A model generated the notes under the pieces. It saw only the letters and a program-made list of their open reading frames with translations. It was not told where the DNA came from and searched no databases. From Apostichopus japonicus (lineage: Eukaryota > Echinodermata > Holothuroidea > Aspidochirotida > Stichopodidae), in the NCBI RefSeq assembly GCF_037975245.1, contig NC_092578.1, positions 12,816,321 through 12,880,320 of the forward strand: DNA of 64,000 nucleotides, in the 5' to 3' direction. Numbering within the stretch: the first letter of the stretch is position 1; every line of letters begins with the position of its first letter. Shown here one piece after another: positions 1 through 10,800 of the stretch. The translations under genes were made by a program, and so were the position numbers.

Positions 1-179
1 AGAACAGAGCAATGAGACCTGATCAGCATTTTAGTGAGTTCAAGTAACACTGTTTGGCTGCAGGGCAGGTATCAACAAACGACCATTGTTACTAAATAGA
101 AAAATGTCGGATCATTAATACAGTGAAGGATCATGTAAAATCGTTTAAATTAGAGAGGAGACTTTTGACAGACCATTTC

Positions 180-661
180 TACCCTGCTACTGATATAGCA
201 GATTACTATGAGTGTCATGTAAAACTATATACAAAGATTTATACCGTATACTGATATAGCAGATTGATATTATGAGTGTTATGTAAAACTATACAAACAT
301 TTCTACGGTATACTGATATAGCTGATTACTATGAGTGTCATGTAAAACTATATACAAAGATTTATACCGTATACTGATATAGCAGATTGATATTATGAGC
401 GTTATGTAAAACTATACAAACATTTACCGTATACTGATGTAGCAGATTATTATGAGTGTCATGTAAAACTATATAAACATTTATACCGTATACTGATATA
501 GCAGGTTGATTATTATGAGTGTCATGTAAAACTATACAAACATTTACCGTATACTGATATAGCAGATTATTATGAGTGTCATGTAAAACTATATAAACAG
601 TTATACCGTATACTGATATAGCAGGTTGGTTATTGTGAGTGTCATGTAAAACTATACAAAA
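180..661. repeat. Eight-copy ~60-bp tandem repeat just after the Ig-gene stop
   Basis: Units contain ccgtatactgatatagcag and gagtgtcatgtaaaactat. Two subtypes (about 57-59 and 61-63 bp) alternate, so the real repeating unit is a dimer of about 121 bp. It would fall in the 3' UTR or flank of the Ig gene. Positions 1-179 show nothing else. Confidence 0.85.
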
Positions 662-666
662 TGAGG

Positions 667-748
667 TTAGTTACTTGATTGGTCGCCTGGTTGATCTAAG
701 TCTGTCATCTCAACGTTTGCTTGTCCATCCGAGGCAGCACCGACATTT
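667..748 (-). CDS. Ig-membrane protein terminal exon
   Basis: 82 nt including TAA, acceptor ttccag. It encodes NVGAASDGQANVEMTDLDQP and GDQSSN, an acidic cytoplasmic tail. No tyrosine motif is visible. Confidence 0.62.
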
Positions 749-3342
749 CTGGAAAAAATGACATAAATAAATATATAAATGTGTGTTTTTATTTTGCACA
801 AAATGATAGTGAACAATACAAGCTAGACTTTATTTACGCAAGCTCATTTCTCGAAGCTGTTTACACAAAGCTATAACAGTGGACATATTTGACATTTCTT
901 TATAGTAGGGGTAGAATTCTTTTTCAAAAGAAATATCAGTTACTATTCGTAGACATATACTATTTGGAACAATTATGCTTAACTTACGTCGATAGCCTAG
1001 CTCCCCTGGAGACTGCAAGGGAGAGAGAGAGAGAGTCATAAAACGAATTTTGAGAGATTCTTTTAAAACCAAAGTTATTGATTATTACCCCCTTACCCTC
1101 TACATTCCACCCTCCCTGTAGCAGCTAGACCCTCCTTTCATCCCCACACTTATCTGTGAAGCCAGTGCTATTCTGTATATCATAAACGTATAATCGATTT
1201 GATGAATGATGGAAGAATATTGTCACTTTTTTTAAATTAACCTCCATTTCTATAACGAGTGTGTTTGCGAGGGGGGGGGGGCGTAGGGCGGGGAGTGAAG
1301 GGAGGGGAGGGAATGAGGGGAGGGAGGGAATGAGGAAGTGTTTGCGGGGAGTGGGTGTTTCTGGTTACCATCATGTGGGCAAGGTGATAACATAAACTCA
1401 GGGGGTATTCTACTTGTTGAGTCCTCAAGACTTGTAATATTTCTATTTGCTTCATAATGACGTATAATACTTTTCTTTGTACTTTACGGATGGATGGATG
1501 GATGAAAGCGGTATAGGCTACTCACATTTAAATTTCTTGATTATCATGGAACAGCTTAAGAAGATGAGGCTCATGAGGAGAGCCGCTGTCCCAATAATTA
1601 CCCACTGAATAGAGCCAACTAATGATGTCCCAGTAGTGATGCCCGGTAATTCAGATACAAAACGTTGTTCAGAAACTTGTAAAATAATAAAATGAAATAA
1701 CGTTATATGTATGCTTATTTGAAAATAAATAACGTTATGTTTATGCTTATGTGAAAATGATACCAAAGGTAACACCGATACAGAGGTACACAAGGACATA
1801 TGTAGGTAAAAAATAAGGGCTTATGAGAACACATAGGTAAAAGTTAGAGTCATGAGGCTAAGGGAGGGGGGGGGGGCTTGCTCCTGAAACCACCCGGTAT
1901 ATTTTTTACTTACCAGGTAGTGTGACTTTCCTTGATATATTAGTTTCCATATCAACTTCTTGTAATTTACTAAGACAGAAGATCTTAGTTTCTTGGGTCC
2001 GAAGCAAAAACTGAAACGACAGAGACAGGTTGAATATGTTTCCATGTCTGGTATAATCCTGTATTCCTGATATATTCATGTCGGTCATGCTGGAGTTAGG
2101 GTCACTCAGTTTACAGGATAATGATGAGTTTGGTCTTCCTCCAAAAGAACGGAACGTAACTTTCACAAGATTGTCATCTCCCGTAAGATGAACCGTGTCA
2201 ATAGAATCTTGGCCATTAATTATAATTGACAAATCCGTCGGTACAACTGAAATCAAAATCACGTAAAATCTCTTAAAATAATCTAACAATTCTTTTGAAA
2301 CTGATTTCCTAGAATAGAAATAATTAATTCATCTTCAAGTATTTTGGTATAAATACGTTATATAAATATGAAAAACAAGTCCGTGCTGGTGAAATATTGA
2401 TGGAGCCCTCTAATTAAATTAAATTTGTGATTACATCTATAGAAACAGCACAGTAAATACTGAAATGTTTACTTATAAACAGAAGGATAATATTTCTAAT
2501 AAAAATAAAGCATTTGACATCATTTTATATGTAGAAAACATTGACAGCTAAGCAGGCATTCCAATACTTGTTAAGGGTAAATCAACAAGAAAATTATAAT
2601 TGGAAAGTTAAATTTTGTTGTGAAGAATGTCTGCAATGATGACGTCACACCTATAATGTGATCCACTTACTGAAGCGATGGAAGGTATACCCAGTCACAC
2701 CGTGTTCCGTGCAATCAACCATATTTCGAGTTATTGGGGAACGACATTGAGATGGGATTTTCCTCACCATTAAGGAATATTTTCCTCTCTTAAGATTAGT
2801 GTTAGGCTACGTTTTCTGCCACCGGACTATACCTTTCAGGACCCTCGAAACATATACCGCGTTCTAAAAGGAACTTACGTTATATGTTTACATTTAAAGA
2901 TGAGATTTCTAGGGGGGGGGGGGAGCCAGCTTGTTCATCTCAATACCTTTTTTTGTATGTTTGAGAGAGTGTCTTTCTTGTTTTCATTTTCTTCAAAATG
3001 TACTGTAACCCGTTTTCTTCTTACCATAAGTGTTCAGCATTACTGTCTTATTATAGCCTGTACCCGACGTGTGTCCATCAAAATTAGCAGTACACGAGAT
3101 ATATTCTTGTTCGTTTGTCGGTACGTGATGCAGAATAGATGTTGTATTAAACAAGGTGGTATCATTTGTGACACTGGATGAGGAAGCATTTTTCCTCTCG
3201 TTCCCAATTGTCCAGGATAAACTCATCCGTGGTTTTGCTGCCACAGCATTACATATAACAGTAATACTATGTTGTTGTTCTACCCATTGTACTATCGCAA
3301 CATTCTTACTGTCTATTACCTGGAGAAACATAGTTGGCGGAA
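667..3342 (-). CDS. Ig-superfamily type I membrane protein, 3' part (five exons; N-terminus not found)
   Basis: Five exons join in phase to 908 nt: two Ig-like exons (3025-3342 and 1914-2246), a TM exon (1526-1675), a 25-nt microexon (988-1012) and a terminal exon with TAA (667-748). The protein part is two Ig-like domains with many N-glycosylation sequons, a ~24-residue TM helix with a KKFK stop-transfer signal, and a ~35-residue tail. The first exon needs a phase-1 donor from an upstream exon. No convincing signal peptide exon was seen between 3343 and 7188, so this is partial. It lies in tandem, same strand, 4 kb downstream of the receptor stop. Role (adhesion or immune recognition) is inferred from the fold only. 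Confidence 0.78.
988..1012 (-). CDS. Ig-membrane protein 25-nt microexon
   Basis: Flanked by ttgcag and gtaagt. Phase 1 to 2; encodes FSRGARLST across its junctions. Without it the TM exon would read straight into a stop in the last exon, so its inclusion restores the frame. Confidence 0.6.
1267..1340. repeat. G/A-rich low-complexity tract
   Basis: Purine-only tract with an 11-G run, lying in an intron of the Ig gene. No gene content. Confidence 0.7.
1526..1675 (-). CDS. Ig-membrane protein exon: transmembrane helix
   Basis: 150 nt, phase 1 to 1. A short stalk, then WVIIGTAALLMSLIFLSCSM followed by IIKKFK. Donor gtgagt. Confidence 0.78.
1914..2246 (-). CDS. Ig-membrane protein exon: membrane-proximal, degenerate Ig-like domain
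   Basis: 333 nt, phase 1 to 1, acceptor tttcag, donor gtaagt. The layout follows the preceding Ig exon. However, the first Ig Cys position is Phe (VKVTFRSFGGRP) and the core Trp position is Cys (SSLSCKLSD), while the second Cys remains (KIFCLSKL). Any disulfide must therefore be rearranged. Confidence 0.75.
3025..3342 (-). CDS. Ig-membrane protein exon: membrane-distal Ig domain
   Basis: 318 nt, phase 1 to 1, acceptor atgcag, donor gtaaga. Canonical Ig residues: ITVICNAVAAKP, LSWTIGN, then EYISCTANFDG. It has several N-x-S/T sites. Confidence 0.8.
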
Positions 3343-3508
3343 CTGCATGAAAACGAGAGAAATTAAAGAAAAAACGTGTAATGTAATTTGACTGTTCCGC
3401 CGATGTATAGAGACAGGGGTTAGGAAGCTTCCTAACAGTTGGGGGGGGGGGGCACAGCATCAGAGGGGCACTTTCTCATTCCACAATCACCACTCGTTAT
3501 GCTATTAA

Positions 3509-3640
3509 CCGATATATACCGGTCATATCACTTAAATATATATATAAATATATAACACATATATATACCGATATATACCGGTCATATCACTTAAATATAT
3601 ATAAATATATAACACATATATATAAATATATATGTGTTAG
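3509..3640. repeat. Two-copy ~60-bp AT-rich tandem repeat
   Basis: The block ccgatatataccggtcatat plus an AT-rich tail is repeated twice. No exon for the Ig gene was recognised here. Confidence 0.75.
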
Positions 3641-5461
3641 TTTGCTATCAATACTATTATGGTGCGCTGCAACATTGATTTTTTATTTATTGAGATTGTT
3701 TATTAACCGTGCTACAGAAAGATATGAGATATAATTTTAAAAATAGCATTTACAGACTAAAAATAAATAATTAAAATAAAATATCAGAATTAAAAAAGGC
3801 TTAAGATATCCAAAAAACAGTTCTTTATCAAAAGGGGCACAGTGAATTTGCCAGTAGGGCACACTTGCTATTTTGGAAAAGGTGTGGGGGCACGTGCTCC
3901 AACCCCCCCCCCGGCTCCTACCCACCTGTATAGAGAGAACTATAAAAATTATTCAACTGAGATTCAACTGCGATACGTATTATTTTCCTGCAGTAGGCCT
4001 ACTGCTAGTCTATTGAAGCTGTAAGTCAAAATCAGTCGTTTTTGTTGTACACGTATGACATCATAGATTGTTGCGCAATGCACAAATAAATTGAATAAAT
4101 TTCGATATTTAACACTATAGCATAACGGATCTAGCTATGTGACTGGGCGTAATACCAATGTGCGACGTTTTACAAGATCCGTGTTATATACATACTTTTC
4201 CATGCGATGTTACCATAACATAAACAGTCCCTCGGGTTTTTCCGTCAAGTGAAACGTAAAACCATCACGTGACCAGCAAAAATTAACATTGTTTTTTATT
4301 CCAATGCTGACATTAGGAAGAGTATCATTACACCTTAATAATAGAATAACTTATACCTTCCAAAAATTGACGAAATATTACAACAAACGAGAAAAAAATG
4401 GAAGACAAAGGAACAAACATAACTATATCACGTCCGTCGAATTTCAAATTAAGTTGGTCGAATTCTGTCTCGACTGGTCGGAATTCGCATTCGACCGGTC
4501 GATATGACCAACTCTGTACCCTAGCAGAACCATATCTCTTACCTTGAGCGAGTTGAGTGCACCCCATGCGACCTCAGTTTTCTACAAACGTTAATCATTC
4601 CATTAATTATGTTAAAAGAATTCCTAAACTGATACTCTGACCTCCAAAAATTGTTGCATTTTGACATGTCGAATTCACCATTAACATGCCAAACTTTTAT
4701 ATAATTAATATGTCGAAAATTGCTTATCAGTTAGCAAATATGTCGAATTATGGAAGTAATGGTGGTCGAACCCATCGTAATATGGCGATTAGCGCCCCGC
4801 GACAAATATAGTTTGTGACTCTTACCAGAAGAATGCAAATGGTGGCTAAAACTTGTAAATATTATATTGTCAAAGAGAACATATTTTCCATCGCAAAGAA
4901 ATACTTTTGGAAATAACAGTTCTTCAGGCATTAATACACACAAGGAAACGCCTAAGTGATCGAAAACCACCCAGGTGACCCTCGTATTAACTTGGAATTT
5001 ATCCGATCACCTCCTCGAATTCATTTGGAAGTTCAAGTCGTCTTTAACTTTCACTTACTGTTCCAAATGGCGGAGTGATTATTGTCTTGTCACTCCCAGA
5101 ACAATGGAACGATTGTCCTTATATAAAAAAAAACAACTGTTAGTTTTAAAATAAAACCGAAATAAAAGAACGAGTTCAAAAAGAAATGCATTTAACAAGA
5201 GAGTAAAAGCGTGACTTTATTTGTTTATTGCATATTATAAACAAGATTTGTAATGAGCAACGTTTAAGGGAGTTGTTATATGGAAGAGAATTCTCAATTA
5301 GTCTGTGTAATCATGCATATAGGCTAAGGAGAAGTTATTGGCAAAATAGAAAGACATTCAAAGTAAATAGTTGAAGGGATTAAAATCTGGGCAAATAAAG
5401 AACATATTATTATCCATATTACTGCATAGTAGTAAAAATGTCACAACTTAAAGGTCTGCTG
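3641..5461. other. Intergenic stretch with no supported gene
   Basis: AT-rich DNA with scattered poly-C and a phase-1 donor-like site near 4521 that could belong to a lost first exon of the Ig gene. Upstream exons of the Ig gene may lie here, but none has a convincing signal peptide. Confidence 0.5.
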
Positions 5462-5469
5462 TATAGACC

Positions 5470-6467
5470 CACTGGCGGATCCAAGGGGGGCCATGACCCC
5501 CCCCCCCCCAAAGGTGAGCCAAAAAGTGTTTCCGAACATCCGCTAAATCATATGATTGGAAATTAATAAAATCGAGAGGAATAGCAGTGGTAGACTAGTC
5601 TAAACCTTTTCGTTTTCTGGTTTAAAATTAAATGCAGAGCTCCCAACTGACCCGCAATTCGCGGGAATTAGACCCGCAGTCTAACACCCAAACCCGCTGA
5701 CCCGCACAAGCGTCCGAAAAAACCGCATTGTAATTGTCAAGTAAACATAAAAAAATTTGCATCAAATTTTGACTTAGCAACCATCATTTCTTTAGCATTT
5801 AGCATAATAGTGTATAAAACCTCCTTTACAGCATAATTTGAACCTTTGAATTGGGGCGAGCAGCGAACATTTTCATGCCACGGGAAAGAATGAATTATCA
5901 CCTACTATTCAATTTATTGATGTTACACACAAAAAAATGCATATTTCTCTGAAAATTTTGGGTGACAAAAGCCTTTCTAAGTGCCACCATTTTACATGTA
6001 GGCATCACCAGGATTCCAAAAAAATTCAATAGGGGGAGGGGGACACCCCCTCCCCTTATACCCCTCCCCCAGGACGGCGATTCGTGGCATGGACCAGTAT
6101 TTGCCTTCTCAAGAGTTGGGAGCTATGTAAATGTATGAGCATGAGGATTTACAGTTCAACACCATTTTGCAGTTACAGGCTGGTTGTAAGAAATTTATAA
6201 CCTATGAGAAATAAAATTTCTTGAGAAAGATGATCCCAACTTTGTTTTATAAATATTTTAGAAAATTACACCTGGGAAACATTTGTTTTAGAAGTAAATT
6301 AACATCACCATTGTACACTTTTGTCGCACCAAATTGCATCTGAGGGCATTCAGCAATAGAAAATTTTCCAAAGGGGAGGGGGGCACCCCCTCCCCTTAGA
6401 CCCCTCCCCCATATCACTCTAATGCCACTTTGGCCCCTCCCAAACAAGGGCCCTGGATCCGCCAGTG
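5470..6467. mobile_element. hAT-like non-autonomous DNA transposon (998 bp)
   Basis: Terminal inverted repeats cactggcggatcca and its complement are flanked by the exact 8-bp duplication tatagacc (5462-5469 and 6468-6475). There is no transposase ORF. It carries a second element inside. Confidence 0.85.
5635..6127. mobile_element. Nested short inverted-repeat element
   Basis: Ends cagagctcccaact and agttgggagctatg are inverted. It carries gacccgc repeats. No clean target duplication was found, so boundaries are approximate. Confidence 0.55.
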
Positions 6468-7188
6468 TATAGACCCCAACTATAACTATCACGGAAAAAA
6501 CGCTTCTTGGGAATCGACCTGCCTTGTTCGTAAAATTACTTCTTTTTACCAATTAGTCTGCAACTCCTGCCACAAACTTTTCCTGTATGAGGGTCTTTGT
6601 GTGGCCGCTGTATGATTAACTACACTGTAGACATGAACATATTTCCACACAGTGTTTAGAGCCTAATGGTGTTAAGAAGCTATGCAGGCTAATTGTACAG
6701 CCTGAGGTGGATTTACGACCGTGGTAGGTCGATTACATAATCACAAAATTCCTATTATAAAGCGTGCTATAATTGGAGCCAAAAATGCAGTTCTATAAGG
6801 AAGTACAAAAGATATCAATTTACAAATTAAAAAAATAGTTAATATGTTTGACCATTATCGTTCTCTTTTAGTTGTATAAAGTTAAATAAAATGTTTTGAT
6901 TGAGTTATAAAAATTCATAAAACTATTGATTAAACATTAAACATTAGCTGTAGTGACAACATCATCAATTTAACTTTAACATTAAAGAAGCCTTCCAGAT
7001 ATTAATATATTTAAAAAGTAAATAGCTATAGAAACTTGACTACAGCTCAATATTTTCTTTTTCCTTGTACTTAGAAAAGCAAAACTAAAATTCTGTTTAA
7101 ATTCAACCTTTAAAATATGATTCTGTAAAAAGTATACGCTGAAGATATATCTACTCTATAAAACAGTAAACTAATATTACAGTAAACC

Positions 7189-7194
7189 TTTATT
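7189..7194 (-). promoter_or_regulatory. Candidate poly(A) signal of the aGPCR gene
   Basis: AATAAA on the minus strand about 140 nt beyond the TGA at 7334. It is the first canonical hexamer after the stop, but the hexamer is frequent in AT-rich DNA. Confidence 0.4.
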
Positions 7195-7333
7195 TCGTTT
7201 ATTGGTTTCATATGTATGGTTTCATATATTAGTTTCATATATTCGTTTCATGTATATATATATATGGTTTTACTAATTTGTAGCCTACATGGAACACAGC
7301 AGAAAAATGAAAGAAGCAATGTATTTGAGAGTT

Positions 7334-7835
7334 TCAGGGGGATGAAGTAGATTCCATCTGAATTTTCTCAGTGGTGTTTTCGTCACTGTTAACATTTTGA
7401 TTTCCTTTGGGGTTTTTGGAACTCGATGAACCTGTGGATCTAGTATTGGAACTTTCGTTAACTTTGTTTCCTCCAGTCTGCCCAAAAATTAACCTCCATT
7501 CCATTTGGACCTCCTGGTTTCTCACACAGAAGATGAGAAAGATGAATAATCCTTGCAGGGAGTTGCAGATGAGGAAGAGGAGATTAAATATAAACTGGGC
7601 ACCACCTATCGCGAAGAATCCAAACAGCCAGGCGAGACCCAGCAGCATCAAGAGGGAGATGGCATTTTGGATGCGTTTAATGTTTTCTTTCCTGGGATCA
7701 TCCTTCTTCAACTGTGGGCGACATGTGATTTGTTTGATTATTAAGACAAACATGACCAGATTGAACACCAGCATGACAGCGATGAACTGAACAACACCAA
7801 TGTAAAATGTCATGGTACCTGTTTGCGGAAAACAG
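7334..7835 (-). CDS. aGPCR exon 18: TM helices 5-7, C-terminal tail and stop
   Basis: 502 nt including TGA. It encodes TM5 (IGVVQFIAVMLVFNLVMFVL), a basic third loop, TM6 ISLLMLLGLAWLFGFFAI, TM7 FNLLFLICNSLQGLFIFLIF, and a ~60-residue tail rich in Ser, Asn and Lys. Acceptor ctgcag. ORFs on the opposite strand here are antisense shadows. Confidence 0.95.
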
Positions 7836-10800
7836 CTGCAGGAGAGAGAGGATCAGATGATGTAAAAAAAATCACTGACCTTATAAATAGATAAAATATA
7901 TTTAAGAGCACCGTTTTCCTAAGTAATGGTTTGTGTGAGGATAAACAGGGCCAGCTCTTTCTTTGTTGTAACAGATAAAGAACCTACCCTCTGCCTTTAA
8001 TCCTCTCTTTGTCCCTCCACAGTTTATCTCCTTCCTCTCCTCTTCCCCTGTTGCTTTCTTTTCACCATCCATTGTCTACTTTTAATCCCATTTCATCCAT
8101 CTCATTGTGTTCACCATGCTCATTAACCTGTCTGTATTCTGTGCGTGTTTTTGTCCCCTCTGTTACTGTAACTTGTCATTTAGCCTCTGAAGAAGATCCT
8201 GCTAGGATCGAAACGTCAGGCCAACTTACTTTTACACAGATAAAGAACCTGCCTGAACTTAGTAATCCACTGATGGCCATAAATAGAAGACCTTCCCCAG
8301 TGTGTGTGATCCCTAGATGTTAGTTAACAGCCGAATGTCCCAACTGTTTGTGGTCAATACATCTTCATCAATCGCAGATTTCACCTATTGTTTGAGGTCC
8401 ATGCATGTTTATGATCAGCAGATTTAACCTATTGTTTGAGGTCCATGCATGTTTATGATCAGCAGATTTAACCTATTGTTTGAGGCCCATGCATGATGAT
8501 GATCAGCAGATTTAACCTATTGTTTGAGGTCTATGCATGTTTACGATCAGCAGATTTAACCTATTGTTTGAGGTCCATGCATGATTATGATCAGCAGATT
8601 TAACCTATTGTTTGAGGTCCATGCATGTTTTTGATTAGCAGATTTAACCTATTGTTTGAGGTCCATGCATGATTATGATCAGCAGATTAAACCTATTGTT
8701 TGAGGTCTATGCATGTTTATGATCAGCAGATTTAACCTATTGTTTGAGGTCCACGCGTGTTTATGATCAGCAGATTTAACCTATTGCTTGAGGTCTATGC
8801 ATGTTTATGATCAGCAGATTTAACCTATTGTTTGAGGTCCATGCGTGTTTATGATCAGCAGATGTAACCTATTGTTTGAGGTCCATGCATGTTTATGATC
8901 AGCAGATGTAACCTATTGTTTGAGGTCCATGCATGTTTATGATCAGCAGATGTAACCTATTGTTTGAGGTCCATGCATGATTATGATCAGCAGATTTAAC
9001 CTATTGTTTGAGGTCCATGCATGTTTTTGATTAGCAGATTTAACCTATTGTTTGAGGTCCATGCATGATTATGATCAGCAGATTTAACCTATTGTTTGAG
9101 GTCCATGCATGTTTATGATCAGCAGCATTAACCTATTGTTTGAGGTCCATGCATGATTATGATCAGCAGATTTAACCTATTGTTTGAGGTCTATGCATGT
9201 TTACGATCAGCAGATTTAACCTATTGTTTGAGGTCCATGCATGATTATGATCAGCAGATTTAACCTATTGTTTGAGGTCCATGCATGTTTTTGATTAGCA
9301 GATTTAACCTATTGTTTGAGGTCCATGCATGATTATGATCAGCAGATTTAACCTATTGTTTGAGGTCCATGCATGTTTATGATCAGCAGCATTAACCTAT
9401 TGTTTGAGGTCCATGCATGTTTATGATCAGCAGATTAAACCTATTGTTTGAGGTCCATGCATGTTTATGATCAGCAGATTTAACCTATTGTTTGAGGTCC
9501 ATGCGTGTTTATGATCAGCAGATTTAACCTATTGTTTGAGGTCCATGCATGTTTATGATCAGCAGATTTAACCTATTGCTTGAGGTCTATGCATGTTTAT
9601 GATCAGCAGATTTAACCTATTGTTTGAGGTCCATGCATGATTATGATCAGCAGATGTAACCTATTGTTTGAGGTCCATGCGTGTTTATGATCAGCAGATA
9701 TAACCTATTGCTTGAGGTCCATGCATGTTTATGATCAGCAGATTTAACCTATTGTTTGAGGTCCATGCATGTTTATGATCAGCAGATTTAACCTATTGTT
9801 TGAGGCCCATGCATGATTATGATCAGCAGATTTAACCTATTGTTTGAGGTCCATGCATGATTATGATCAGCAGATTTAACCTATTGTTTGAGGCCCATGC
9901 ATGTTTATGATCAGCAGATTTAACCTATTGTTTGAGGTCCATGCATGATTATGATCAGCAGATTTAACCTATTGTTTGAGGCCCATGCATGATTATGATC
10001 AGCAGATTTAACCTATTGTTTGAGGTCCATGCATGTTCAAAAACAGCAGAATTAACTTAACATTACATTAGCACTCTTGAAATATATTCCCTCTCACTAA
10101 AGCATTAAATGTGTAATTAAATACTCCTTGAAATATATGCCAAATTATTTGGAAGGTTGATCAAAACAACAACTCTCACAAGCTAAAATTTGGGAGCAAG
10201 ACTGAAGGTCATTAACAGAGGAACTGTAACCCATCAGGATGTTACTTACTAATCTCCTCTGTAATTTACTGACTTCACAGCGACCGATACTACCACAACC
10301 ACAAGAGGAAGACCTGTCAAAAATGAATGTAACAGTTTATTAAGTTTAGATTTCATTAATTGATCTTGCATAGGGTGCATCATACTTCCAAACTGTCCAT
10401 TACTTTGTAAATTACAGATTGCAAAGAGGATCCAGTTTGTCACTCTGGATATTTTGGAGGTAATTTTGTGGTTTAACCCTTTGAATCAATATCACATGAA
10501 CCACTGGCCCTCAAACATTGCCTGTTCCCTCCCCCTCCCCCCCCCCCCCATCACCATAGATATGAACCCTATTGCACCTCCTCTGAATATATGGAACTTA
10601 AATACTTATACAAATAATGATTACCCCATGCAACCAAAGCTGCCTTCTTCATAAAATGTTGGACACCTGAGTTAAAGACTTTAACGAACAAGAAATACAT
10701 GTTAATCGCCTCTACACACATCCATGCAACAGTGGCGAGACAGAAGTAGTGAATGAGGGCACCAAACATGATGCAAACAGCTCCCAAATTTGCACGGTCA

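Noticed and set aside
4731..4970. Possible first exon of the Ig gene (phase-1 donor near 4826)
   Set aside because: The phase fits, but the N-terminus is not a convincing signal peptide and nothing else supports it.
7407..7790. Plus-strand ORF of 127 codons
   Set aside because: Antisense of the conserved TM5-TM7 exon.
8370..10036. Possible CRISPR-like array
   Set aside because: Units are contiguous without unique spacers and lie inside a eukaryotic intron.
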